From contig NC_067196.1 in the NCBI RefSeq assembly GCF_000699445.3, forward strand, positions 38,274,616-38,338,615: a stretch of 64,000 bases of DNA, in the 5' to 3' direction. Below, piece by piece: positions 1 to 11,589 of the stretch; positions within the stretch are counted from its first letter, which is position 1, and every line of letters begins with the position of its first letter. The stretch is from Schistosoma haematobium. Its lineage: Eukaryota; Platyhelminthes; Trematoda; Strigeidida; Schistosomatidae. The notes beneath the pieces are model-generated. The model saw only the letters and a list, made by a program, of their open reading frames with translations, ran no database searches and was not told where the DNA came from. A program made the position numbers and the translations under genes.

Positions 1-728
1 GATGTTACAAATTTATGAGCTGGGTTGTACATTTGGACAAAAAATAATTTATCAAAGTGTATTATCCGACTGCTGAGCGAACAAAACAGTGCATTATGTG
101 GCACACTATGTATACGTGACAACATGGAACATACTCCTGCTCCCAACTACCATATGAAGATTAAGTTATCGCGGATGTGTTGTTCAAGTAAAATGGCTTT
201 TTCCCTGCTGATAAATACGAGTGTTTTGATTATATTTTATGTACGGAAGTTTCTGTTTTTCACTAGCAAGGTTAAGTCCTCAGTTAAAATATTCTGAAAA
301 CATTAGTTTTCACAGTGTCAATTTTATTCCAATTTTAACTACTTTTATATTACTATTGCCAATAAAACGTATCGAGTGGTCTGCAAATAGTTGATCAAAC
401 AGTTCAGCCTTGGAATAGTTTTCGCGTGCTCGCTTACTAAGTTACGATACAAAACGCCTCTTCCTGGTATTCATTGTTTCGTCATTTAGGTGATTATCAA
501 AATAGGGTTTATTGGACCGCTTGTTTAGTCTTTTTCCAGGGTTCACAATACCTTTTCATTCCGTGTTTACTGAAGAAACTAAACTAATTGAACTTAGCAT
601 AGACGTGATAGACTTACATGCATTTTTCGGATTGAGGATGGAATGCAGTATGATAAATTCTCTAAGTGATATGACGACGTGCACTCAAACTTACTACTGC
701 TGCACGTAAGTGGTATTTCAGGTCACAA
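1..728. other. No recognisable gene or repeat
   Basis: AT-rich sequence. The short open frames here show no family motif or codon pattern that I can support. Confidence 0.4.
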
Positions 729-729
729 T

Positions 730-1140
730 CGCGCCAGCCATGCAGAGTATCCAGCTCTACAAGATCTCTATGAATTCAGGAGACGATTAAGTGGCTAAAC
801 ATAACCAGAAAGTTCTCCTCAGCTGAACAACAGCCCATAAATGGTATGGAAGACATAATAAGTGTTATCACTGATCTGACATCGGGTTTGAAGAAAACCA
901 TATTGGTAAACCCACAAAATGCAGCTGATGATAAGTATGCCGACCTAAGTAAGACTATAAGGTAAAGGGACAAACTCGAGAAGGAGACGGAAACTATAAA
1001 TGGCCTTAAGTGTACGCTGACAAATTCAACCTAAGAACCCCACGTTGACACAACATAGACAACGTCCAAGCCGAATTAACACTATGTAGAATGTTTCAAA
1101 TCAAAACAAAATCAAGTCTGTGGTGTTCTAGATTTGGCAC
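730..1140 (+). pseudogene. Decayed coding-like segment, possibly retroelement ORF1
   Basis: Reading the plus strand in one main frame gives a mostly charged, helical-looking protein (for example MEDIISVITDLTSGLKKT, then DDKYADLSKTI) broken by several stop codons. This looks like a coiled-coil ORF that has decayed. The family is not recognised; a first ORF of a non-LTR retrotransposon is one guess. Confidence 0.25.
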
Positions 1141-1228
1141 TCAGAATATCAATCAGGCAAATCGAGGAAGTCCTTACATTGAGTCATAACTCATGGCCTT
1201 GTGCCCTATTACTATAAAACGTTATGAT

Positions 1229-1410
1229 ACAGCTAATTAGAGAACAGTGGTTTATCAACCGGACCAGTGACGCGTAATCTCGTAGGAGCAATCTGAAGTC
1301 CTTATCGGTCCTTTATTCTGCCTAGCCTTGCCTGCTAGAGTCCAGAACACCAACTATACGACAGAAATATATGCACAGTATTAGTCTATAAACGGATCCC
1401 AACAGTTACT
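1229..1410 (+). repeat. Dispersed repeat, diverged copy of 61294-61727
   Basis: The stretch around GACGCGTAA and AGTCCAGAACACCAA aligns with 61294-61420. The tail ATAAACGGATCCCAACAGTTAC aligns with the tail of the second copy near 61708-61727. This copy lacks about 250 bp of the middle. The element class is unknown. Confidence 0.55.
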
Positions 1411-2880
1411 ATCCAATATTTTTGTCAGAAAATAACACGATGATTGTGAAACAAGGATAAGTGGAAGAGAACAGTTGAAGTGTGAGTAACGAAATCATAA
1501 AGCCAGCCAAGATAGATCTCTTAAAGAGATCAGCAGTTCTCACAAGTTAAAATAATCCACCGAAACGGACTAGAAGGCTAAGTTTGAACACGATGAGCCC
1601 TGTTATGTTAATAATATGTAAGTTTTTTTTCCCTAGGTTATTATAAACTATATAAGCAGAGTAAAAGAGAAAGAGGACGATGAAAGTCTTCAGGTAACCC
1701 ACCTTCCGAAAAATAATTAACCCTCAAATCGCACAGAAATCCACCTTCAGAAAGCTCTAATAAGCTGAGTGGATCTGTAATAGATTTACACACTGACCCC
1801 ACTCTCTATAATCGTGCTGACGGACAACCTGAGAAGGCGAAAATGAACTATCACTGACAAATACTCTTTAATTAGTCAAATTCCGGAGAAAAACGATCTT
1901 CGAATCATGGAGAGTGTCCAGAAGAGCATTTTGCAGAACTGAAAGTCTGTTATGTGAACACTTACAGTCAATTAACGATGAGAAACGAGGCCTAAATCAG
2001 AGGTGTAAGAGAGAAATTCATCTGTTTGATTTCCAACCTTAGAGGACCGAAATATTAAATCATCGGCGAAGTGGCATCATCTTGTACCTGCCACGCACCT
2101 TAATTTTGCAGACCTACCAGTCAGTGAAGGACGATTCAAGCATACGTAGATCGGTTTGACAACGAATGAAGTGAAAAGAGTAATACGTGAAATCGGTCAA
2201 GGTATACCTTAGTCTTGACTGTGCAATAGATAACTCCCCTAAAAATAGACTTCAGCCCTGGGAAAGAAGGTGCAGAATATTCGTAGTAGGTGAGGGATCT
2301 CAAAGACAATAATATGCATATCCGGATGGTATACAGTTCTTTCCGCTCTTGGAGCCTACTACTCGAAGTAGTATTTTCCGCACCTTTAACTGAATATTTC
2401 AAGAGAAAGGTAGACACCCACAGAAACCCAAAAGAAAAACATGGACGAAGGCTGACAGCTTTCTTTCATCAACAAACCGACAAGAATGTAAATCTAGTGT
2501 ATTGTAGTGATTTTATATTCCAAATTATTTAGAGGACTCGTTGAAGCTGAATCCATAGCAAAATCCACAAGTGATAGCTATCCACCTATGTAAAAATGCA
2601 ATTTAAATAAGCTCAAGTGGTATTGAAGGATCCTCTTCGTTCTCTTGAGGAATTAAAGGAATTCTTAAAGATAAAATTACACACAGATGACCTCTTTTCT
2701 TTAAAAACATACAGAATTCTATAAATTTTCGAAACGTTATTTGAACGTTAGTTTTGAACAAAGCAGTTTATATATAGAACACACATACTGATACAGATTT
2801 CTGAAGCGATTTACAATTTGTTCCCACTGGGTCAATAAATTAATTTATTCCAAAAGTTGATTTGTTGAAAATACTGTGGC
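1411..2880. other. No supported gene
   Basis: Several short open frames occur on both strands, but none shows a domain or a credible exon structure. Parts read like heavily mutated coding DNA, but I cannot assign it. Confidence 0.35.
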
Positions 2881-2906
2881 GCAGTCTAGATCTGTGAACG
2901 GAACAT

Positions 2907-3233
2907 ATGATGGACTTCGGCCTTCTACCTAAGGAATACAATGTGCGGGTGCACGGTGTTTATTTCCCTGGAAGATATTATGGCAAAAAGGACATTCCGT
3001 TTGGTGATGTGCAGCTAGGTCAGCTTAGTGAATGGTTTTCACGTAGGAGCAAACATCCAGCAGATATGTTCCGTGCGGTTAGTCGGTTTTACTGGAGATA
3101 TGCTTTTCGTTGGTTAATGACAAAGAGGCCAACCGTTGTACCTTTCTTTCATTTCACGTTCTCTTTAGCGGCCTTTCGCTATTTTTCGGACTACGCTGAG
3201 CACAGAAGTCACAAACATTCGAAGTATCATTAG
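2907..3233 (+). CDS. ATP5MF: ATP synthase F0 subunit f, mitochondrial
   Basis: A one-exon gene of 108 residues. Subunit f is a small protein of the membrane sector of the mitochondrial F1Fo ATP synthase, located near the peripheral stalk. The N-terminus has the invertebrate pattern PKEYNVRVHGVY then GRYYGK. Next come the conserved core VQLGQLSEWFSRR, the aromatic stretch FYWRYAFRW, one hydrophobic segment at about residues 77-96, and the family-typical basic ending KYH just before the stop. Length and layout fit insect orthologues, so the start at 2907 (a double Met) is probably right. An AATAAA-like site lies near 3508. No neighbour shares its orientation closely, so it appears to be a stand-alone nuclear gene. 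The family assignment rests on recognised sequence pattern, not a database search. Confidence 0.9.
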   Translation: MMDFGLLPKEYNVRVHGVYFPGRYYGKKDIPFGDVQLGQLSEWFSRRSKHPADMFRAVSRFYWRYAFRWLMTKRPTVVPFFHFTFSLAAFRYFSDYAEHRSHKHSKYH

Positions 3234-3239
3234 AAATCA

Positions 3240-5405
3240 AATTTGTTGGAAATTAGTGTCAAAGCTTGCTTTATGCACTTAGATTATTTAGTAAAATCTT
3301 ATTTTGAAAACTGTTTTTTACCAAACCAAGAAACAGTGTCATCCTGGCTTTTCGATGTGATTTTTACCATATTATGTGAAACCATAACTTGGAGGTCAGA
3401 TAAATTGTCTTATCGGGTTTCTTAAAAAGGAAATTTTAACTTCATATGGCTTTGGAGACAAGCCAAAAAGTTCGATAAATTAACTTCTGACTTTCACCAG
3501 GTCTGATGAATAAATAGGAGTTAGAAGGGATATCAATCTTTGTCACTAGTTATAAGTCAAATGGCCTTCGTTATTCCTAAAATGTGTTGTTGTTCTAGGG
3601 GTTTAATACATCTTTAGCAGTATCACTTAATTGTGTTTACATTACTTTTTAAAGGACTAATAATTCGCTTTGAAGTGCAAATAGTTAGCTTTATTTACCA
3701 TATCTTGAAAAGACCAACAAGCGTGTAGACTGTTGGTCTTATGTTTTACGGTGTCCTATTTATTCAGCATTGACCCGAAATTCTCAGGTGTTTCCGCCAC
3801 TCGCTATAGAGAATGTAAAGAAATTTTCACTATAGCCCCTTTTGTCGTATCCAGTCTGTATTCAAAATATAAATCTGAATGTGTCAGTATGTTTCTGACA
3901 AAATGCGCAACTGTATCTGAACTCTTGGATACTATACTAGGTGATTAAAAGCCTCAGACAGCTGATGCTTTCATGATGATTTATAGTTTTTAGGTCATTG
4001 CGTACAATAGCTCATGAAATGTTAACATAGGGAACCATGAACATCACGTTAGCCCCCTAGTAATATGAGTCATAATTAGTGGTTCTAAAACACTAATTAG
4101 TATTTATTTATGATAACTATGAATTTATGAACTGCGTCTAAGTCGTCTTCTTTGATGTCTTTACTATGTATGTTACTGTGTGCAGTAAAATCGTTCTCAA
4201 AGATGTGGACAAATGACGCTGGCGTCAAAATAGATTATCTGAAAGGTAAAAGAATAGAATCTTTTACTTATTGTGTTATACTTTTCACTGACCATGATAA
4301 CGGTCTCGTTCACCCTTTAAAATACTGCTATCAACTAAAGTATTCAGACCATCCCCGCACTTTATGTTCGTTTTCAAAATGCTTATGTTCTTTTTAAGTT
4401 ACAAGGTTAAGGCCTTACTAGTTACCCATTTATAGTTAACCTTTATTTCGATACAGCGAGATTAGATTAAATTGAGTTTAAATAGTTTTGCTGAAAGTAT
4501 CAATCATAATTACATGAATATTGGGGTATGGTTCATGAAAACTTCGTTAGAAGCTTCGCTGAGTCTTCTGAATAGTACACTCAGATATGTTGCTTAATAC
4601 AAGTTGTATACTGCTGTACACCTCTACAGAGATTTTATCCTAATAATTAATGGTTGATTTCGTCTAAGTGAGCGAAAAACCCGTATATATTATTCTCGAA
4701 TACTATACTCAGTGTTCATTTGACGTAATCCTAATATGTTTTTGGTCTTATCGCAGGTTTTAGCAACAACAGTGTTCTGTCTTACAGCACGTTTTCGGGA
4801 AGTATCACTTTATGCCGTAGTGTATGTCGCAATTACTAAAGGGTCCATTCTTTTGGGTTTCGTTGCGTAAAGGTGTCTCCTAAATTTATTTCAAGGTTTC
4901 TTTTAAGAGACTTCCTATGTTCGAGTAAGTCACTTGTTAGGTGTTTTAAAGTCCAAATTGTTATCTGACGTCAGGTTTATATACATAGCAATAGGCCTTT
5001 TATACATGAACTGGTAAAAAATCCGGGCTACCCAAGCGAAAATCAGTAAAACTACCCGGATTTCGACCGTCTAGGTCAGGTCTCTGCCCTATGTCCAACA
5101 TTAAGCTATAACTCAGTTAATACACGTTAGCAAGCTAAAAGTTCCAGCATACAAGCGCGTCTGACTTTCGTTCATTTATGCATCTAGGGAAATACGAACT
5201 TATCTCATTGTCGGTCCAACATGTAGGACTGCCCTGCGTTTTTATGCGAAGCATTGCTCATATGAAGGGGTCGCGGAACAAGATTTATGTTTTAGCATTA
5301 AGCAGATGTAATACTGTCGTAAGTACTCAACGACGCAGCTATCTAATACCCAGCTGACCTATGTTACACTGGTTTAGAAGTTTCCCAATACTTGACACTT
5401 TACTT
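3240..5405. other. No supported gene
   Basis: AT-rich DNA downstream of the subunit f gene. Its first part is probably the 3' untranslated region. The ORFs at 3243-3425, 3733-3948 and 4152-4397 show no motif. Confidence 0.4.
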
Positions 5406-5472
5406 AAACATAGACTAGGTTGTCATTATATGTGAAAATTATATTTGAAATATTCTCAGCGATTGAAATATA

Positions 5473-5527
5473 ACTAATTCCAACGTTTCGTCCAGCTAAC
5501 TTGTCTGGACTTCGTCAGGGTAATAAT
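5473..5527 (-). ncRNA. Candidate hammerhead ribozyme, left foldback arm
   Basis: On the minus strand the order is CTGACGA, one extra A, a GTCCAG...CTGGAC stem II, then GAAAC and GTT. The sequence before CTGACGA pairs with the sequence after GTT in 7 of 9 positions (stem I). Stem III would be only the self-complementary ACGT, so cleavage as a monomer is doubtful and a dimer may be required. Confidence 0.45.
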
Positions 5528-5628
5528 CAAAGACATATATAGCTTTTAACAATCAACATCCAAATATGATTGGTTTAACACAGTATAATCCTGATTATTA
5601 AAAGCTATATATGTCTTTGATAACTTTG

Positions 5629-5683
5629 ATTATTACCCTGAAGAAGTCCAGACAAGTCAGCTGGACGAAACGTTGGAATTAGT
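5629..5683 (+). ncRNA. Candidate hammerhead ribozyme, right foldback arm
   Basis: Mirror image of the left-arm motif: CTGAAGA, an extra A, GTCCAG...CTGGAC stem II, GAAAC, GTT. The only core difference from the other arm is at the freely variable seventh position (C versus A). The extra A after the core and the loop-less stem III are unusual. Confidence 0.45.
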
Positions 5684-5889
5684 TATATTTCAATCGCTGA
5701 GAATATTTCAAATATAATTTTCACATATAATGACTTCTCTATACTCGGCGCTCAATTACTGTCAAACTATTCGTTCTAATCTTGACGAATATTCGTATAT
5801 ATAGACTAGGTTGTTTTATACTTAATAGTTATGGTTATTGGAAAAAATATTGGGCAATTATTAGATACTGTAGTTGTTAAAGCGGTTAA

Positions 5890-6830
5890 GCTATCACTTT
5901 CGTCTTGATCAACAAAAACATAGGACCAGGCACATATATGCATCGGTCCAAGTTGCCACACCTCATTAGCACAAGATGAACAACAAATATAGAAGAGTTA
6001 CTTCATTGGTGGTAATATATAGGAGGAAGATTTTGTATAAGGATATAGTGCAGGAAGAAAAAAACTAGTTGGTAGAAAGATAAAAAGCAATTTTAATCTC
6101 AAGGTTTAAAGGGAGACAAAGGGTGTATACATCTACGCCATTGTGATCGATCCTGAGTCATGTTACCCCAGAGTCTTCAACGAGTGGTAACGACAGTCGC
6201 GCGGGCCCCAACCAAGTAATCTGCAACTACAAACATGGTGCAGACTAGAAGTTAGTAACTTCAAGCACTGATGACACGGTTTTATTTGACCGGCCCTAAC
6301 TTTCTTCCAACAGTCTCCAACACTAGTCAGCATTGTACATCATCGTAATCGGTGTTCAGGCATACGTAACACGTGGCCCATCTCAGTCGACGATTATTCA
6401 CATATATAGTCAAATAGTAGTAGCTCACGAGTATCTTCTACTCTTAATGGCCACGTTTCGCAGCCGTAAAGTAAGACGAATACCCTCGGCCCTTAATTGA
6501 TAGATAGATATCTCGCCTTCGCCATAGGTGACGTAAGTTGGCAAAAGCCAAACGAGCTTTCTGAATCCGTGCCGGGATTTCGTCAGACACCAACCCACTT
6601 GGGCTGGTCAGACTTCCAAAGTAAAGTTGCCGACGCTTTCAACTACTTCATTCCCCATCCTTAGTTCAGGTGTTGACGAAGGCCAGTCCTGGAACAATAA
6701 CTTGCATTTAGAAGGGGAGAAACGCATTCCAAACAGCCTGGTATTGTTGTTCAGTGCTACCAAAAGACTCAGCATTTTATCGGCGTCTTCACCAAACAGG
6801 AATATCATCTGCGTATTCGTATCGCTAAGT
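5890..6830 (-). pseudogene. RTE-clade retrotransposon relic, 3' part of reverse transcriptase
   Basis: The minus strand at 6608-6808 reads GEDADKMLSLLVALNNNTR then FSPSKCKLL and ELRMGNEVVE, the region just after the catalytic box of schistosome RTE elements. Homology continues with frameshifts to about 6310. A tail with WGPRDCRYHSL-type sequence extends to about 5900. The 5' part, including the endonuclease, is absent, as expected for 5' truncation. Many frame breaks show that it is old. Confidence 0.7.
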
Positions 6831-8225
6831 GATCTATTTAATCACCTAGTTGACATGGTTCCATTTTTCGGAGACCTCGCTATTTTTAGTCCAGAGTTTA
6901 GACGTATAGAATATGTTCTTGAGGTACGTTATTATATAGTTTATGCATGCGACCTACATAACCAGTGTAAGTTGCTGTGCATATTCGTATGCTTGTCAGT
7001 CGTTACTATATTTTATGGAAAAATGAAGATTCTTATTAACTTCTAAACTCTAGCCATATTACAAAGCAACTCCATTTCCATTTTCAGATGTTAACTAGTA
7101 TGCTTTCAAAAACAAAAGCTCTATGTTCTCGCAGCGCATAACATTGCTTTCGGCGTATAAAAGGCGTTGTTCACAAGTGAAATGCCCCAATAACGCTAAT
7201 TAAATAGACAGACCATAGCACTGGATACCATGTCCATAATCCTATATTTCAAAACATAGTCAGTACCTGGAGTTTGCGATGATGTCGTCTAAAATGACGG
7301 TAGCCCCACGACCAAATCATCCAACTCGGAGAACTAAACTCTATCAAGAGTTATAAACTAATTTATAAAGAGCAGTAGCTAATCAAATAGAATTATCATT
7401 ACTTATAGGAATAAATTGACTTCGGTTTAATCTACTGTCCTGAGGGCTTTAAAATACTCCACTTCTACGTTACTGTCCAGAGGTCGTTTTGCCCTTAATA
7501 TTACTTACAGACAGATTGTCGTAAGTTTACTCGAACAATATTGATATTTTCCTGGATTCAAAGCAGTAGTTTCATCAATAAGACAGAAAAGTTGGTTTTA
7601 GTATGTATAGGTCGTTACTCTTCACTTCTTCGAATTGAAAGTAAATAAGGAACCAACGAGTCGACAGCACAAAAACCTAAAAAGTCAACTGGCATGACTT
7701 GCTATCGCTCTCTGCGATACATAGCTTCCCGTTGAAATCTTAATTATTATAAAAAATTGGTGTAGTCTTACTGTGACAACAAAAACAAGCTGCATTATTT
7801 AAGTCGGCACTAACATTACCCATTTCCAACTAACAGAAGAGATAAGCGCAACTTCAACCATTTCTAAGATACAAATAAATGATATCACTGTGTTAGAACT
7901 GGACGATAATTTATAGTGAACAAATAACAAGAAATTGGTTCTAGACCACATGGAACAAAGTACAAATAGACAAAAGATCCAGTTCAACGAAACACTGAAC
8001 TATATTTTTTCCAGTAAAGAAGTACACCATAATAATTGAAATCGGCACAATACGATATAAAATTTAATGAAAATATACGGTCAGAAGAGAATTAATATAA
8101 CCGTGACCTGGAGAACTGACAGGAAATAAAGAAAGCGGGACAATTAGACGCTGGAAAGATTAGATAACAATATGGTTTGCATAGCAGCGTAGAGTTCAGT
8201 AAATTGACCACCTTATTTATCAATC
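6831..8225. other. No supported gene
   Basis: No domain, tRNA or repeat recognised. The frame at 7799-7987 on the minus strand has no recognisable motif. Confidence 0.35.
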
Positions 8226-8709
8226 CTAAAGCACTAGATGTTGAGAAAGACTTCACCGACCGATCTGGTTGGTAACTCCCTTGTAGCAAGCATGAGAAGT
8301 CATTACACCGATTGACACTGCAATAATCAAATATGGGTCCGACTGAGTCTAACCCAACTCCCGATCCACCAGCAACCTCACACTGCAACTCCCACCGAGC
8401 ACCAAAGTAGTCCCGTACACCTTTAAGTTTCACACTCACTCCTGTCATAGTTCACTGCAATGCTATTATGTCACAACCTCACCGTGCGTATTCCGAAATT
8501 GCTAATCACAACAACTACATTAGTTTTACCTCTCGGTGCGGACTCATTGGGTACGTGGTCCTAGCGTAGTCCGAGATACAATAATAAACTTTGAAATCTC
8601 ACCACGGAACTAAGCACTAACTCTCGTCACTCGCATTCTATCCTCTCATTAATCCAGGGGGTCTGGTCGTTGGTCTTATGTCTAAATACGACCATTTTGT
8701 TGAGCGAGA
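8226..8709. repeat. 484-bp repeat, copy 1 of a direct pair
   Basis: Nearly identical to 14667-15150 in the same orientation, with only a few differences and no length change. Homology starts at CTAAAGCA and ends at TTGAGCGAGA in both copies. The minus strand has an open frame of about 75 codons, but it matches no family I know. No terminal TG/CA or target duplication is visible. Confidence 0.8.
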
Positions 8710-10560
8710 CCTTCCGGGTGCCAAGACTGAACAACTCCCACTGAAGAGACAACATAATCTCGCCACACTTGCAAACACCATGGGCTCAACCCTAACAGAC
8801 CGACAGTCAGATATACAGAAAAACGACTGGTCGTGGGACAAACAATAAACACAATTTATTCGCAAACGAAACTAGCCCCTCGACAAGATTGGTTCACCTG
8901 TGTCGTGAGAACGCACTTCGAAGTCCACATGATCACCGGAAGGACAGTCTCGGTGGGTCTAACGCAGATGAGTTAATTAATGTTTACGTCATGTCTCACC
9001 ATACAGCTATGTTGAAGAAATATAACTTACTGGCGTAATGAATGTCGACTGGCATAGCCCATCGGTTTGAGCTTGAATCTAGACAAACTGAGCTTCGTGT
9101 GATATGGCGTGACCAAGATGCCCAACTATTGTTTTCTTCACTTCCCAACCTGATTTCGAAATCCCCCTCTGAGACTTAGAACACAACACCACGTCAATCT
9201 TTGTACACAATTATAATTCACGTCCCTGGTGCGCCTTAGACTAGTCAGCACTAAACAGTAGCTCTACACACTACATAGATCGACACTTTACGATGTATTT
9301 TCCGTGGTTATAACCGAGGGCAACTCACGGTCAGCTAAGCAACTACGAGACTAAACTTTTGGTGCGGTAGACAGAGGCGTCAATGTCTTGTGAAAGCGTA
9401 CTTCTCACAACCAAGTCAGAGAGTTGGATACCACGATTGATGGTCAGTCACGACTCTGAGGACCCCACCCGCCTACACTCATTGACAAGCCGTGTCTGCG
9501 ATAGACCAAGCAATGAAGTCGACCGGAATGCTTCTCTAGATAGTAGACGATTCCTGTCGGGGAGACTCTTCATGGCGATTAAGTATTGAGAACTAATGGC
9601 CCTGACCAACAAGCTAGGAATTCCTCGAGTTGGTATTAATGGAATGTGAGATTGTAGAACCTTATCTCATCACAACATATCATATGTAGACCTGCCATCT
9701 GGCAGTCACTTCGCTTTGTGACAACCAGCTCCCGATCAGTACTACATGGACCTCATAATACCAACACGTGATATCAACACAAGAGATTAAACAATTTATT
9801 TGACACCAAAGCAAATAATGTTGAGTCCTGATGTGAAAACAGGATTTTTCAGCGTTGAAATTGACTACCTAGCTTTAAGAATCAAACGGGATTTATTTAT
9901 TTACGTCCAATGGGTGCTCGACGATAGCCTTCATGGACGTCTATCGACTGTTTTGGGGTCCATTGCAAAGGTGGAACGCCAAAGCATTTAATGGGCGAGA
10001 TATGTTCCAGAACAGTTGTGATCTAACATCCGTTGTTGTGCGTGTGTTTCTGTACAGGACTTACGATACGAGTATGCTCCTGACAGCTTGGTTTGCAACC
10101 TACATTCCGCTATCCGATCCCAAGCATCCGTGAGCAAATCCAAGAAATCCAAAGTCCATCCTTAGATGAAATCCAAGACTCCTGAAACTTATATCCTACT
10201 GATCATTTCACTATCTTGTGGTTTCGACTCAAACTTAGGATCCACAATGTACACCTACTCCCTTTTCCATCTGGAGAAGCAGAAGTATGACCTCCTGAGA
10301 ATCACTCATGGTAAAGTGCATCCATCAATCCACTGACATGTACAGTAAACATTAGTATTCCTATCCCTTCAGATGCACTGAGTCCATCCTGTGGCCACAA
10401 AACTAATATTCCGCTGTTCCCTCCTATGTGGTCGTTTTCTCTTTCCATTATCCAGAAGACCTTTAAAAGCAAGAAAACTGTATTGAGTTTGTGTGATAAC
10501 GAATAATAATAATGGCCGTGACATCAAATTTTAATTACGTACAAAATTTCACACTTGTCC
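8710..10560. other. No supported gene; 3' flank of the SRSF1-like gene
   Basis: Short open frames only (8638-8865 minus, 9383-9589 plus, 9800-10133 plus). The last few hundred bases probably include the 3' untranslated region of the minus-strand SRSF1-like gene. No AATAAA was seen close to its stop on that strand. Confidence 0.35.
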
Positions 10561-10566
10561 AGTGTC

Positions 10567-11311
10567 TTATCGTCGAGGGCTGATTGACCTAGAACACGAG
10601 TCGTAGGATCGACCTCTTCTTGGTGAGCCATATGATCGAGACCTGGAACGAGACCCTCCAGCCCTCTCTTCGCGGACACGGATATACGAGGATTCACCCT
10701 ACAAAATTCGAATCACCATAATCGACAAACATACCTCATGAGAACGAAACTTGGAGTCGTCCAGACGTCTAATAGCATACTTCATGTCCTCGTACCTTAG
10801 GAATTCAACTACACCGGTGCCATCTCGGAACACGTCGGCATACCCAACATCGCCAGCTTCACGCATGTGATCCTTGAGATCTTGCCAACTACCAGTGGGT
10901 GGCAAACCCGTGACAATTACTCGGAAGTCTGACCTCCTTGAGGGGCCACTAGCCCCACCTCCCCCGCGATTAAAGCCTCCTCGCCGAAACTGGTTAGGGT
11001 TAGGGCCGCCATTCCCATTGTTGAAACCTCCAGTGCGTGGTAACTCGACTCGCAAGGCGTACCCATCAAAGTTGTATCCATCACGCCCACGAACGGCATC
11101 CGATGCATCACTTGGAAAGTCCACGTCATATAAACACAACTTACAGCTCGTCTTCGAACTCAACGAATGCGAACGGTGGACCACGTCTTTGTCCAGCTTT
11201 CAGATCGATTGCCGCAATCGGACCATACTTCGAAAATAGATTCTCGATATCTCGAGTTTTGGTATCTGGAGGCAGATTGCCAACGTAGATCTTGTGAGTA
11301 GTTCTAGACAT
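10567..11311 (-). CDS. SRSF1: Serine/arginine-rich splicing factor 1-like (ASF/SF2)
   Basis: Three exons: 11311-11145, 11110-10735 and 10698-10567. The introns are 34 bp and 36 bp, both GT..AG, and splicing gives 224 residues. The protein binds exonic enhancers in pre-mRNA and recruits the spliceosome. RRM1 has RNP2 IYVGNL at residues 8-13 and RNP1-type PFAFVEFED at about 46-54. A glycine/asparagine/arginine linker follows. The pseudo-RRM has the SR-family hallmark SWQDLKDHM at about 130-138. The C-terminus is a short RS tail ([19 protein letters not shown]) that ends in SPRR. The tail is shorter than in human SRSF1 (248 residues), with few RS dipeptides. Unspliced reading gives stops at both introns, so the spliced model is needed. 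A CTCTAG|AACC acceptor-like site lies 14 bp before the ATG and may be a 5' UTR or trans-splice acceptor. Confidence 0.93.
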
Positions 11312-11589
11312 TTTGATGCAGGTTCTAGAGTACCGCCCAACAGAGGTTTTGGACGGATAAAACAAAAGTCTCTCAAACCCTGAGTTGATTGGTAACGTTT
11401 ATCTTGCCCTATGTTCTACTTCTATGCTATGTGTGGATATCCATGTTCTACGCCTATTTGAAGTGTAGTTCGGAGTCATATTATTTGTGCGCACTATTCA
11501 TGATGAAACGGATGGATTGATGCTATTTTGCGAGTTACACTAAGCATCGTGAAATGTTAGTCTTTAGTCCTCAGTAATAAGAATATTAT

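Larger units (their letters stand above)
5424..5800. mobile_element. Foldback insertion with two inverted hammerhead-like arms
   Basis: The left arm (5422-5554) and right arm (5593-5734) are near-perfect inverted repeats around a 38-bp spacer. The right arm carries a small internal insertion near 5620. The 14-bp sequence ATAGACTAGGTTGT occurs at 5410-5423 and again at 5801-5814, which looks like a target-site duplication. Each arm contains a CTGANGA motif, a GTCCAG/CTGGAC stem and GAAAC, matching the hammerhead ribozyme core. Penelope-like retroelements are known to carry such motifs in their pseudo-LTRs and can insert with inverted copies, so a non-autonomous Penelope-type unit is the best guess. 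Confidence 0.65.

Noticed and set aside
5980..6200. Possible non-coding RNA or tRNA in the region after the foldback element
   Set aside because: The minus strand continues RTE 3' coding similarity, so it was included in the RTE relic.
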